Source of the DNA: an uncultured Lachnospiraceae bacterium | Lineage (GTDB): Bacteria; Bacillota; Clostridia; Lachnospirales; Lachnospiraceae | Length of the DNA: 64,000 nucleotides | Assembly: GCA_910579225.1 (NCBI GenBank) | Contig: CAJTTI010000010.1 | Location: forward strand, 53,187 to 117,186 | Direction: 5' to 3' | Part shown: one piece after another, positions 53,165-62,326 of the stretch | Numbering within the stretch: position 1 is the stretch's first letter | Layout: the number at the start of each line of letters is the position of its first letter | The notes under the pieces: generated by a model | What the model saw: only the letters and a program-made list of their open reading frames with translations | The model's database searches: none | What the model was told of the DNA's origin: nothing | Program-made: the position numbers and the translations under genes

Positions 53165-54106
53165 ATGCCATTCAATGGAAAATCAGGAAAATTCAATGCT
53201 TCCATCAACGCAGTTGAAGTTGGCTGTGGCGAGAAAGCGATCAAGATCGGCGGCGAGAATGTATTACCGTTCTACACTTTTGATGCTCCGATTGAGAATT
53301 CACCCAAAGTCGGCGTTATGATCTCTGACCTCGGTCTTGAGGGAGAGCCGGCAGGCGTGAAAGCGTATTACGAAGGATGCACCACCATGGCTGATATTGC
53401 GAAAAAAGCAGCAGCTATGCCGGGAGCAGATTTCGTATGTCTGAAGCTGGAGGGTGCAGATCCCAATGGTCAGGACAAGTCCGTAGAGGACTGTATGGCA
53501 GTTGTCAAAGAAGTCGTTGACGCCATCGACGTACCTCTGGTAATTGCAGGCTGCAAGAACGTGGCAAAAGATGCAGATCTTCTGACGAAAGCTTCTGAAG
53601 TTGCTCAGGGAAAGAACGCCATCATCCTTGCTGCAAAAGAAGAAGATTACAAGGGTATTGGTGCAGCTGCAGGTCTTGCTTACAATCAGAAGGTTGGTGC
53701 AGAGTCTGCAGTAGATATCAACCTTGCAAAACAGCTCAATGTATTGATTTCCCAGCTGGGCGTAGCTCCGTCCAATATCGTTATGAATGTTGGTACTGCT
53801 ACTGTTGGCTATGGTTTTGAGTACGTGGTATCCACTATGGACCGTATCAAAGCTGCAGCTCTGTCTCAGGATGACAAACAGTTGCAGATGCCGATCATTA
53901 CCCCGATCGCTGACGAGGCATGGAATGTAAAAGAGGCTATGGCTTCTGAAGAGGATATGCCGGAGTGGGGCGCTCAGGAAGCCCGCGGAGTAGGCATGGA
54001 AGTATCTACAGCTGCTTCCGTACTGGCATCTGGTTCCAACGCAGTCATTCTGAAACATCCGACTTCCGTTGCAACCATTTCTAAAATGATCAAAGAACTG
54101 ATGTAA
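53165..54106 (+). CDS. acsD: AcsD, corrinoid iron-sulfur protein small subunit
   Basis: This 313-residue TIM-barrel protein begins after AAGGAGG and shows MISDLGLEGEPAGV, DAIDVPLVIAGCKNVAKDA, SNIVMNVGTATVGYGFEY and TAASVLASGSNAVILKHP. With AcsC it carries the methyl group on cobalamin between AcsE and AcsB. Its own promoter lies just upstream; acsC follows 22 bp later. Confidence 0.95.
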   Translation: MPFNGKSGKFNASINAVEVGCGEKAIKIGGENVLPFYTFDAPIENSPKVGVMISDLGLEGEPAGVKAYYEGCTTMADIAKKAAAMPGADFVCLKLEGADPNGQDKSVEDCMAVVKEVVDAIDVPLVIAGCKNVAKDADLLTKASEVAQGKNAIILAAKEEDYKGIGAAAGLAYNQKVGAESAVDINLAKQLNVLISQLGVAPSNIVMNVGTATVGYGFEYVVSTMDRIKAAALSQDDKQLQMPIITPIADEAWNVKEAMASEEDMPEWGAQEARGVGMEVSTAASVLASGSNAVILKHPTSVATISKMIKELM

Positions 54107-54128
54107 TCGCGGGAAGGAGGAAAATACA

Positions 54129-55475
54129 ATGGCATTAAAAGGTTTAGATATCTTTAAATTAACACCAAAAACAAACTGTAAAGAGTGCGGAAGCCCCACC
54201 TGTATGGCTTTCTCCATGAAAGTGGCTCAGGGTGCGGTTGATATTTCAAAATGTCCGCATATGTCCGAGGAGGCAATGGCAGCTTTGTCTGAGGCTACTG
54301 CTCCGCCTATGAAGACAATCAAAGTTGGTACCGGCGATGCAGAGTACACTCTGGGCGGCGAGACCGTACTGGCAAGACATGAGAAGACTTTCGTAAGCAA
54401 GCCAAGATTCGCAGTACGCGTGACTCCGGATATGGATGTGGACGCTGTTCTTGCTGAGGCAAACAAAGTTGATTATGATCGTATCGGTGAGAGAATGCAT
54501 GCAGAGATGGTGTACGTAGAGTGCAACGGCGACGCAGCGGCATTCGTAGAGGCAGTGAAGAAAGTAACTGGAAAGGGTAAGACTCTTGTTCTGGCATGCA
54601 AAGATGCTGATGCTGTAAAAGCAGCTCTGGATGTATGCAAAGATGAGAAGCCAATCGTAAACGGAGCAGATGCTTCCAACTATGAGAAGATGGTGGAGGT
54701 CGCAAAAGAAGCAGGTGTTGTCCTGGGCGTATCCGGCAAAGATATCAACGAACTGTATGATACCACCGCTGCTATTGAGAAGCTTGGTTATAAAGAGCTG
54801 GTTCTGGATACTACCGGTGCTACGATCAAAGAGACCTTTGCGACAACCGTACAGGTAAGACGTGCATGTCTGGCAAAAGAGCCTGACAGAACCTTCGGAT
54901 ATCCGTCTATTGTGAACCTTTCCAAGGTTGCTCCGGATGATGAGGCAATGCAGATTGCACTGGCTTCTGTATTCATTCTGAAATATGGTTCCATCATCGT
55001 TATGGATACCATGAACTATGCAAGAGGTCTTGCGCTTTACGGACTGAGACAGAACGTTTACACCGATCCGCAGAAACCGATGAAAGTGGAGCCGGGCATC
55101 TACCCGCTGAATGGTGCAGATGAGAATTCCGTTGTCCTGACTACTGTTGATTTTGCACTTACTTACTTTGTGGTATCTGGTGAGCTGGAGCGCTCCGGCG
55201 TACCGTGTAATCTGGTTATCAGCGATGCAGGAGGACTTTCCGTTCTGACTGCATGGGCGGCAGGAAAACTGTCTTCTACTTCCGTATCCAAATTCATTAA
55301 AGAAGAAGTAGAGCCGAAGATTAAGAGCAGAAAACTGATTATCCCGGGTAAAGTTGCTGTCCTGAAGGGCGATATTGAGGCTAAACTTGAGGGATGGCAG
55401 GTAATCGTTGCTCCAAACGAGGCAGTTCAGCTTGTGAAATTCCTGAAAGATCTGCAGGCAAACGGCGAGATCTAA
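54129..55475 (+). CDS. acsC: AcsC, corrinoid iron-sulfur protein large subunit
   Basis: The 448-residue product has the N-terminal [4Fe-4S] set C17, C20, C25, C42 (CKECGSPTC, then KCP), the same numbering as in Moorella. A TIM barrel and a C-terminal cobalamin-binding part follow (VISDAGGLSVLTAWAAGKLS). It accepts the methyl group from methyl-THF through AcsE. It is co-transcribed with acsD. Confidence 0.95.
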   Translation: MALKGLDIFKLTPKTNCKECGSPTCMAFSMKVAQGAVDISKCPHMSEEAMAALSEATAPPMKTIKVGTGDAEYTLGGETVLARHEKTFVSKPRFAVRVTPDMDVDAVLAEANKVDYDRIGERMHAEMVYVECNGDAAAFVEAVKKVTGKGKTLVLACKDADAVKAALDVCKDEKPIVNGADASNYEKMVEVAKEAGVVLGVSGKDINELYDTTAAIEKLGYKELVLDTTGATIKETFATTVQVRRACLAKEPDRTFGYPSIVNLSKVAPDDEAMQIALASVFILKYGSIIVMDTMNYARGLALYGLRQNVYTDPQKPMKVEPGIYPLNGADENSVVLTTVDFALTYFVVSGELERSGVPCNLVISDAGGLSVLTAWAAGKLSSTSVSKFIKEEVEPKIKSRKLIIPGKVAVLKGDIEAKLEGWQVIVAPNEAVQLVKFLKDLQANGEI

Positions 55476-55549
55476 AAATTATAAAGCATGTATTGTTGCA
55501 GGCTACGTCCGCAAATTTTCGGACTTTATCCTGTGAAAAATAGAAGATG

Positions 55550-55588
55550 CAGCTGCGCCTGTGCAGGCACAGCGCGGCTGTTTTCTCC
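55550..55588 (+). terminator. Terminator between acsC and acsE
   Basis: CAGCTGCGC (55550-55558) pairs with GCGCGGCTG (55572-55580), with one wobble, then TTTTCTCC. The 254-bp gap holds no gene; a second small stem (AACCTGCA/TGCAGGTT) lies near 55617. Confidence 0.6.
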
Positions 55589-55729
55589 TCTTTCAGCATG
55601 CTTTGATATGTCAGAAACCTGCATCAGATTTGCAGGTTCAGACATTTCGCGACAGTTGCCGGACAAGAGTGTAGATGGCTCTGCCGGGCGTATTGTCTGC
55701 GGGAATAAAAAATAAAGGAGAATAGTAGT

Positions 55730-56515
55730 ATGGGAAAATTCGTAGTTATTGGGGAGAGATTATCTGCAACAGCTCCGTCCGTAAACAAAGCTTTTACAGA
55801 GAGAGATCCGCAGCCGATCATTCAGCGCGCTAAACAGCAGCTGGATGCAGGTGCATATTATCTTGACGTAAACATCGGACCAGCTGAGAATGATGGACCG
55901 GAATTGATGAAATGGGCAGTTCAGCTTCTTCAGAGTGAGTTTGACAATGTTCCTCTGGCTCTCGACACAGCAAACAAGGCTGCTATTGAAGCAGGTATCT
56001 CTGTTTATAACCGTTCCAAAGGTAAACCAATTGTTAACTCTGCAGATGCAGCGGGCAGAATTGAGTATATTGATCTGGCTGCAGCAAATGACGCAATTGT
56101 TATTGCACTTTGCAATGGCGAAGGTATTGCAAAAGACAACGATGAGCGTATGATGTACTGCCAGACCATGCTAGAGAGAGGTCTGGAGCACGGTATGGAT
56201 GCTTCTGATCTGTGGTTTGATCCGTTGTTCCTGGTTATTAAAGGTATGCAGGATAAGCAGATGCAGATTCTGGAGTGCATCAAGATGCTTTCTGATATGG
56301 AACTGAACTCCACCGGCGGTCTTTCCAACAACTCCAACGGTATGCCGAAGCATATTCGCCCGATCATGGATTCCGCTATGGTTGCTATGTGTATGATGTG
56401 CGGTTTGACTTCTGCAATTGTCAACCCCAACGATCTGCGTCTCATGGAGACAATCAAGTCCTGTGATATCATTAAGGATAATACGCTGTATGCAGATTCT
56501 TATCTGGAGATCTGA
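55730..56515 (+). CDS. acsE: AcsE, methyl-THF:corrinoid protein methyltransferase
   Basis: This 261-residue pterin-binding TIM barrel starts behind AAAGGAG. Marks are VIGERLSATAPSVNKAF, LDVNIGPAENDGPELM, PLALDTANKAAIEAG, NSADAAGRIEYIDLA and LELNSTGGLSNNSNGMP-like (MELNSTGGLSNNSNG). It transfers methyl from methyl-THF to the cobalt of AcsCD without a metal of its own. It is followed by a hairpin. Confidence 0.95.
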   Translation: MGKFVVIGERLSATAPSVNKAFTERDPQPIIQRAKQQLDAGAYYLDVNIGPAENDGPELMKWAVQLLQSEFDNVPLALDTANKAAIEAGISVYNRSKGKPIVNSADAAGRIEYIDLAAANDAIVIALCNGEGIAKDNDERMMYCQTMLERGLEHGMDASDLWFDPLFLVIKGMQDKQMQILECIKMLSDMELNSTGGLSNNSNGMPKHIRPIMDSAMVAMCMMCGLTSAIVNPNDLRLMETIKSCDIIKDNTLYADSYLEI

Positions 56516-56541
56516 TACATATCATACAGATAAAGAAGAAC

Positions 56542-56576
56542 AATACTGCCGGCATTTTTATTATGCTGGCAGTATT
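56542..56576 (+). terminator. Hairpin terminator after acsE
   Basis: AATACTGCCGGCA (56542-56554) pairs with TGCTGGCAGTATT (56564-56576), with one G-T pair. An AT-rich tract follows. Confidence 0.65.
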
Positions 56577-56661
56577 TATAATATATTTTTACATCTCTTG
56601 TCAGGATATGATCGCAGACATTTTTGATATTATAAATATATGTTAAGGAGAGTGTATTGGA

Positions 56662-57150
56662 ATGAAGAAAAGCTGGTCTTTTACGGATACATATGGGAAA
56701 GAGCACAGCATTGTATATAAGGCAGGATTTGGATTAAAACTGATTGTGGACGGAACTGCTTATAAATTAAAATCACAGAACTGGTTTATTAATGTAATTG
56801 ATTATTCTATTGAAATTGCCGGAAGCGACATTCGTCTGGTTGCAATCGGTACAAAAGTGGACGTAGCGATTAATGGCGTTTATATTGGGAGTGGTAAACC
56901 ATATGTGCCGATTCAGGCCAATACGCCTGCATGGGTATGGGTACTGGTAGGAGTCAGTGCGATTGTAGGTTTGCTGTTGAATGCTGCCCTGGGAGTGGTT
57001 ATTGCTATATGTTTTGGTACTTTTTATATCAATTTTGCTGTCTCCAGGAAAAATAAAATGGTAATTGCATGTTTTCTGGCCTGGGCAGTCATACAGGCGA
57101 TTTTGGGATATTGGGCATTTACACTGTCAGCAGCTATTAACTATATGTAA
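56662..57150 (+). CDS. Small membrane protein of unknown function
   Basis: The 162-residue product starts behind AAGGAGAG. Residues 1 to about 85 form a beta-rich soluble domain (SWSFTDTYGKEHSIVYKAGF, VDVAINGVYIGSG). Then come three hydrophobic helices (about 93-110, 112-125, 132-150). I do not recognise it. It sits in the Wood-Ljungdahl locus between acsE and acsV, together with the next small membrane protein, but nothing in its sequence ties it to the pathway. Confidence 0.7.
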   Translation: MKKSWSFTDTYGKEHSIVYKAGFGLKLIVDGTAYKLKSQNWFINVIDYSIEIAGSDIRLVAIGTKVDVAINGVYIGSGKPYVPIQANTPAWVWVLVGVSAIVGLLLNAALGVVIAICFGTFYINFAVSRKNKMVIACFLAWAVIQAILGYWAFTLSAAINYM

Positions 57151-57171
57151 TTGACTCAAAGGAGATATTCT

Positions 57172-57540
57172 ATGGATTACAATAACAATGGTCCTGAATG
57201 GCGGGAGGACTATCGCACACAGCCGGGAGAACAGTCTCCTTATCCCCAGCAATATCCGCCTGGAAATTCTCAGGTAGTACTGCGTGAAGTAGGGCAGCAA
57301 AAGGAAAATAAACTGGGAATTACAGCGCTGGTACTGGGAATTATCACGCTGCTTTTTTTCTGGGCTCCGTTTATATCGTTGATCACTGGCATTATAGGAA
57401 TGGTAATCGCGATCATTGGTCTTGTAAAAGAAGATGGAAAAGCGATGCCGATCATTGGAATGGTTCTGTCTATTATCGGGCTGGCGATTACATCGCTTAT
57501 GATTCTGGGATATATTGTCCAGTATCTATACCTCTACTGA
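57172..57540 (+). CDS. DUF4190-like membrane protein
   Basis: The start is ATG 57172, behind AAAGGAG; 122 residues. The N-terminal 45 residues are Pro/Gln/Asn-rich (PYPQQYPPGN). Two or three hydrophobic segments follow, with GITALVLGIITLLFFWAPF, LITGIIGMVIAIIGLVK and MPIIGMVLSIIGLAITSL. The repeated G-I-x-G/L-x-L pattern is that of DUF4190 domains. No function is known. It follows the previous membrane gene by 21 bp and likely shares its transcript. Confidence 0.7.
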   Translation: MDYNNNGPEWREDYRTQPGEQSPYPQQYPPGNSQVVLREVGQQKENKLGITALVLGIITLLFFWAPFISLITGIIGMVIAIIGLVKEDGKAMPIIGMVLSIIGLAITSLMILGYIVQYLYLY

Positions 57541-57663
57541 CAGTTGTCAGGCTGGAGGCATGAATAAAATTATCCTATATGGAATGTAACCAGGTCTGCC
57601 GGTGTTTGCTTGGAAGCATCCGCAGTTAACCGAATGTATAAGAAAAAATATGGAGATAAACTT

Positions 57664-59595
57664 ATGCCAAATGTAACATTCAGATTTGAAGACGGAACTG
57701 CAATCGTTGTTGCAGTAACGACCGGAGAAAACTTGCTGGAGGTAGCTCGAAAAGCGAATGTGGCTATTGATGCACCTTGTTCAGGCAACGGCTCCTGCGG
57801 AAAATGCAGAGTGAAATATTTAAATGGAGAATTAGACAGCGAAAAAACACGGCATATCTCAGATCAGGATTATGCAGAAGGATGGAGACTTTCCTGCGTC
57901 AGCACCATTACCGGCGATGTGGAAGTAATGGTTCCGGATATTGCATCTGCCTATAAGAGTAGGATGAAAGTAGCCGATTTGAGTTCTAAAGAAGAGATTG
58001 CCATTTTTGATAGAGCAAAAAAAGATGTGGAAGAGGCTGGAATCACATTTGAGAATGATTTCTCTGTTGTGGAGCTTCAGATGGAAGCACCGACTCTGGA
58101 TGATACCATGCCCGATAACGAGAGGCTGATCTGGGCGGTTCAGGCGGCTGTAGGCGTGGAGAAAGTGAGACTGACTTATCAGGCGCTGAAGAAACTTCCG
58201 GATATACTTCGGAATCATAAGTTCCATGTAAATGCAGTTTATAAGAAGAGTGGACACGGTGTCCTTATCTACGATCTGCTCCCTCCGGAAGACAGAAGAA
58301 TCTGTGCGGCTGCCATTGACATCGGTACAACAACCGTATCTGCTGTGATTCTGGATATGGAGAGTGGCGAACTGCTGGCGAAAGCATCTGCCGGAAACGG
58401 ACAGATTCGTTACGGAGCAGATGTCATCAATCGTATTATTGAATCTACCAAAGACGGGGGAAGGGAAAAGCTCCAAAAGGCCATTATTCAGGAGACCATC
58501 AACCCTATGCTTCAGAATATGTGCCGCGCGGCAAAGATTCAGGGAGATCGCATATACCATATGTGTGTAGCCGCCAATACAACCATGAATCATTTATTTG
58601 CGGGAGTAAATGCCGATCCTCTGAGAATGGAACCATATATACCAGCATTTTTTGAGACAGACAGTCTCCAGGCATATGACCTGGGCATTCAGGTACATCC
58701 GGATGCCAGGATTGTGATAGCTCCCAATATTGGCAGCTATGTGGGGGGAGATATTACAGCAGGTACGCTGGTCAGTATGATTTGGAACAAACCGGAGTTT
58801 AACCTGTTTATTGATTTGGGAACCAATGGCGAGATTGTATTTGGCAATTCGGATTTCATGATGAGTTGCGCTTGTTCTGCGGGTCCTGCTTTTGAAGGCG
58901 GAGATATCAGCTGTGGTATGCGCGCGACAGATGGGGCCATTGAAGCGTGTACCATTGATGCAGCGACTATGGAGCCAACTTTCAGAGTTGTTGGGGAAGA
59001 AGGACAGAAGCCGGTCGGACTGTGCGGTTCGGGTATTATTGACGTAATCGCAGAGTTGTTCCGGTGCCGGATCATCAGTCCCAAAGGAAAATTTGTCAGA
59101 GACGGCGAAAGAGTGCGGCATGACGAATATGGGATTGGTAGTTATGTGCTGGCATTCAAGGAAGATGCTGCAGGGCACAAGGATGTGGTGATCAACGAAG
59201 TGGATATTGACAACTTTATCCGTGCGAAAGGAGCTATTTTCTCTGCAATCTGTACGATGATCCGTTCTCTTGATTTTGACGTTTCCATGATTGAAAATGT
59301 CTACGTGGCAGGCGGTATTGGAAGCGGCATAAATATGAAGAATGCGGTAATGATTGGTATGTTTCCGGATATTGAGATTGAGAAATTCCACTACATCGGC
59401 AATTCTTCATTGACTGGAGCTTATAATATGGTTCTTTCCAGACAGGCGGAGGAGAAAGTATATGAGCTTTCGCACAATATGACATATATGGAGCTGAGTA
59501 CAGATCCTGGGTATATGGACGAATTTGTGGCAGCCTGCTTCCTGCCGCATACGGACACTTCTCTGTTCCCAAGCGTGGTCCAGGAAGACCTTTAG
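57664..59595 (+). CDS. acsV: AcsV, ATP-dependent reductive activator of the corrinoid protein
   Basis: The start is ATG 57664 (MPNVTFRFEDG), behind a TGGAG site; the frame is open 54 nt upstream. The 643-residue product has an N-terminal [2Fe-2S] ferredoxin domain with C39, C45, C48 and the Cys of RLSC. A linker and an ASKHA ATPase part follow, with AAIDIGTTTVSAVIL, CVAANTTMNHLFAG, FIDLGTNGEIVFGN, GLCGSGIIDV and YVAGGIGSGINMKNAVMIG. This is the RACE-type activator that restores Co(I) in AcsCD. It is followed 15 bp later by DUF3786. Confidence 0.93.
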   Translation: MPNVTFRFEDGTAIVVAVTTGENLLEVARKANVAIDAPCSGNGSCGKCRVKYLNGELDSEKTRHISDQDYAEGWRLSCVSTITGDVEVMVPDIASAYKSRMKVADLSSKEEIAIFDRAKKDVEEAGITFENDFSVVELQMEAPTLDDTMPDNERLIWAVQAAVGVEKVRLTYQALKKLPDILRNHKFHVNAVYKKSGHGVLIYDLLPPEDRRICAAAIDIGTTTVSAVILDMESGELLAKASAGNGQIRYGADVINRIIESTKDGGREKLQKAIIQETINPMLQNMCRAAKIQGDRIYHMCVAANTTMNHLFAGVNADPLRMEPYIPAFFETDSLQAYDLGIQVHPDARIVIAPNIGSYVGGDITAGTLVSMIWNKPEFNLFIDLGTNGEIVFGNSDFMMSCACSAGPAFEGGDISCGMRATDGAIEACTIDAATMEPTFRVVGEEGQKPVGLCGSGIIDVIAELFRCRIISPKGKFVRDGERVRHDEYGIGSYVLAFKEDAAGHKDVVINEVDIDNFIRAKGAIFSAICTMIRSLDFDVSMIENVYVAGGIGSGINMKNAVMIGMFPDIEIEKFHYIGNSSLTGAYNMVLSRQAEEKVYELSHNMTYMELSTDPGYMDEFVAACFLPHTDTSLFPSVVQEDL

Positions 59596-59610
59596 AAGGA
59601 GGGGATTCCG

Positions 59611-60252
59611 TTGGAAATAGAAAATCACAAGGAAGAAGTGCCTTTTGAGCACTATCTGGAGAAATACGGGTCCCTGGACCCGGAGGAAACGGCACAAAGA
59701 TTGAACATATTGTATGATGCAACAGTACAGGAGTTCCGGTTGCGTTTTATGGGACATGAATATGCCGTGTCGTATCCGGTATTTGCCATCCGTCCCCTGG
59801 AATATAAGGAAGAAGAAACAGATCTTTTCCGTATCAGTATACCTGCACAAACATTCATACTTCGGTATCTTCTGGAAGGACAATATGTACAGAGCAGCGG
59901 AAAGTTTATGACATTCCGCGAAGTGCCCACTTACGGAGAACTGTATATTCAGCCTTTTACCGGGAGATGTCTGAAACGCCTGACCTATGGATTCGGCTAT
60001 AAGCTGAAAGATTTTGCAAAAGCCATGGAACAGATTCCAGGGGTGAAAAAATTGTCCATAGGAGATGTGTCCTATGAATTTGAACTGGTTAACGGATATC
60101 ATATGCAGTTTATTTTCTGGGAAGGGGACGATGAATTTCCTCCGTCGGCACAGATTCTGTACAGCGATAATTTTCAGTTTGGTTTTCATGCAGAAGATAT
60201 GGTGGTGGCGGGAGACCTGTCGATCACAACTGTAAAAAGTCTGTGTTCTTAG
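59611..60252 (+). CDS. DUF3786 protein
   Basis: The TTG start at 59611 follows AAGGAGGGG; 213 residues. The content fits DUF3786, seen next to acsV in acetogens: FEHYLEKYGSLDPEETAQRLNI-like N-terminus, MGHEYAVSYPVF and ILYSDNFQFGFHAEDM. A C-terminal 'HAED' pattern is a family mark. The function is unknown; it may help the corrinoid activation or methyl transfer step, as its neighbours suggest. No metal-binding cysteines or membrane segments are seen. Confidence 0.8.
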   Translation: MEIENHKEEVPFEHYLEKYGSLDPEETAQRLNILYDATVQEFRLRFMGHEYAVSYPVFAIRPLEYKEEETDLFRISIPAQTFILRYLLEGQYVQSSGKFMTFREVPTYGELYIQPFTGRCLKRLTYGFGYKLKDFAKAMEQIPGVKKLSIGDVSYEFELVNGYHMQFIFWEGDDEFPPSAQILYSDNFQFGFHAEDMVVAGDLSITTVKSLCS

Positions 60253-60333
60253 AAGAGCGGCATTTATATAAAATCATCTTTTTTGGTGATTGGGATACCA
60301 AAATCAGCAATTGGTAAATTCGACGGTGTTATA

Positions 60334-60358
60334 TGTGAATATTTTGTCAATATACACA
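60334..60358 (+). promoter_or_regulatory. Dyad upstream of fhs
   Basis: TGTGAATATT (60334-60343) and AATATACACA (60349-60358) form a 9-of-10 inverted repeat with a 5-nt gap. It lies in the 272-bp leader region before fhs and resembles a site for a redox or global regulator such as Rex, which is inference. A TATAAT at 60408-60413 is a possible -10 without a clear -35. Confidence 0.4.
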
Positions 60359-60462
60359 ATGTTGCACATAGTACAAAGTGTAGGATGCTAAGATTTTGGC
60401 AGTAATATATAATGTTGGTATGTTCAAAGGACCGATAATCCTTTGTTAAAAATTAAACAATC

Positions 60463-60516
60463 ACGCAAAATGCGTGCCCTGAAGGGAAGAAGGTAAGCCC
60501 TAGGGGAAGAAAGGAG
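60463..60516 (+). promoter_or_regulatory. Structured 5' leader of fhs
   Basis: The leader has CACGC-AAAAT-GCGTG (60463-60477), directly followed by CCCTGAAGGG (60478-60487) and a purine-rich AGGGAAGAAGG and AGCCCTAGGGG stretch up to the ribosome site. It could fold into several short stems. It does not match the THF riboswitch pattern I know. Confidence 0.3.
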
Positions 60517-60524
60517 TAATTCTT

Positions 60525-62213
60525 ATGGGATTCAAAACTGACATCGAGATTGCACAGGAATGCGAGATGAGACCGATTACCGAGATCGCAGCCAAAGCAG
60601 GTATCGACGACAAGTATCTGGAGCAGTACGGCAAGTACAAAGCAAAGATTGACTACAATCTGTTAAAAGCATCTGATGCTCCCAACGGAAAGTTGATCCT
60701 TGTGACCGCAATCAACCCGACTCCGGCAGGAGAAGGTAAGACCACCACGACCGTAGGTCTGGCAGACGGTATGCAGAAGCTTGGCAAGAAGGTTATGGTT
60801 GCTCTTCGCGAGCCGTCCCTTGGACCGGTCTTCGGTGTAAAAGGCGGCGCTGCAGGCGGCGGATATGCACAGGTTGTTCCTATGGAAGATATCAACCTTC
60901 ACTTCACCGGTGACTTCCATGCAATCGGCGCAGCTAATAATCTGCTGGCAGCTATGATTGACAATCATATTTTCCAGGGCAATGATCTGAATATCGACCC
61001 GAGAAAGATCACTTGGAGAAGATGCGTGGATATGAATGACCGTCAGCTTCGTAATGTGGTGGACGGCCTTGGCGGAAAGACCAATGGTATGCCCAGAGAA
61101 GACGGCTATGACATCACGGTTGCATCTGAGATCATGGCAGTTCTGTGTCTGGCAAGCGATATCCTTGACCTGAAGAAGAGACTGGCAAGAATTATCGTTG
61201 GTTATACAAGAGGCAAAGCTTCCGAGCAGAAACCAGTTACTGCAGGTGATCTTCATGCAGAAGGCGCTATGGCAGCTCTTCTGAAAGACGCTCTGAAACC
61301 GAACCTGGTTCAGACTCTGGAAGGTGTTCCGGCAATCGTTCACGGCGGACCGTTCGCAAACATCGCCCATGGATGTAACTCCGTAACCGCTACCAAGATG
61401 GCTCTGAAATTATCCGATTACACCATCACAGAGGCAGGCTTCGGTGCTGACCTCGGTGCTGAGAAATTCCTGGATATCAAGTGCCGTATGGCTGGCCTGA
61501 AGCCCAATGCAGTTGTTGTTGTGGCTACTGTGCGCGCTCTGAAGTACAACGGCGGCGTTCCGAAGGCAGATCTCAACAATGAGAACCTGGATGCTCTTGA
61601 GAAAGGTCTTCCGAACCTTCTGAAACATGTAAGCAACATCACCAACGTATACAAACTTCCGTGTGTGGTTGCAATCAACGCATTCCCGACCGATACCAAG
61701 GCAGAGCTTGACCTGGTAGAGGCAAAATGTAAAGAGCTGGGCGTTAACGTTGCTCTGTCCGAAGTTTGGGCAAAAGGCGGCGAAGGCGGCGTAAAACTGG
61801 CAGAAGAAGTTCTTCGTCTGGTAGAGCAGCCCAACGACTTTACCTTCTCCTATGAGCTGGAAGGCACCTCCATTGAAGATAAGCTGAATGCAATCGTTCA
61901 GAAGATCTACGGCGGAAGCAAAGTGGTCCTGACTGCGAACGCTCAGAAGCAGGCAAAAGAGTTAGAAGCACTTGGATTCGGCAACTGCCCGATCTGTGTA
62001 GCTAAGACTCAGTACAGCCTGACCGATGATCAGACCAAACTTGGTGCTCCGACCGGATTCGAAGTAACCGTACGTAACCTGAAGATTTCTGCAGGTGCAG
62101 GCTTCATCGTAGCTCTGACCGGCGAGATCATGACCATGCCTGGTCTTCCGAAGGTTCCGGCTGCTGAGAGAATTGATGTGGATGAGACCGGCAAGATTAC
62201 CGGATTATTCTAA
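60525..62213 (+). CDS. fhs: Fhs, formate-tetrahydrofolate ligase
   Basis: The 562-residue product starts behind AAAGGAG. The ATP site PTPAGEGKTTTTVGLADG lies near residues 64-82, with REPSLGPVFGVKGGAAGGGY and LHFTGDFHAIGAANNLLAAM following. The late TMPGLPKVPAAE end is also typical. It activates formate to formyl-THF, the entry to the methyl branch. It heads the fhs-fchA-folD operon and shows strong codon bias. Confidence 0.97.
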   Translation: MGFKTDIEIAQECEMRPITEIAAKAGIDDKYLEQYGKYKAKIDYNLLKASDAPNGKLILVTAINPTPAGEGKTTTTVGLADGMQKLGKKVMVALREPSLGPVFGVKGGAAGGGYAQVVPMEDINLHFTGDFHAIGAANNLLAAMIDNHIFQGNDLNIDPRKITWRRCVDMNDRQLRNVVDGLGGKTNGMPREDGYDITVASEIMAVLCLASDILDLKKRLARIIVGYTRGKASEQKPVTAGDLHAEGAMAALLKDALKPNLVQTLEGVPAIVHGGPFANIAHGCNSVTATKMALKLSDYTITEAGFGADLGAEKFLDIKCRMAGLKPNAVVVVATVRALKYNGGVPKADLNNENLDALEKGLPNLLKHVSNITNVYKLPCVVAINAFPTDTKAELDLVEAKCKELGVNVALSEVWAKGGEGGVKLAEEVLRLVEQPNDFTFSYELEGTSIEDKLNAIVQKIYGGSKVVLTANAQKQAKELEALGFGNCPICVAKTQYSLTDDQTKLGAPTGFEVTVRNLKISAGAGFIVALTGEIMTMPGLPKVPAAERIDVDETGKITGLF

Positions 62214-62326
62214 AATATATTTTATAAGGAAACGCTGATCGAAGCGAATCAGTCATATGACAGAAAGCAGGGAACGTACGTGCCCTGCTCGCTGTCATGT
62301 GTACACAGCAGAAATGGAGGGAATGT

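Noticed and set aside
60253..60524. THF riboswitch upstream of fhs
   Set aside because: The conserved core elements I know from THF riboswitches are not present; only unassigned small stems are seen.
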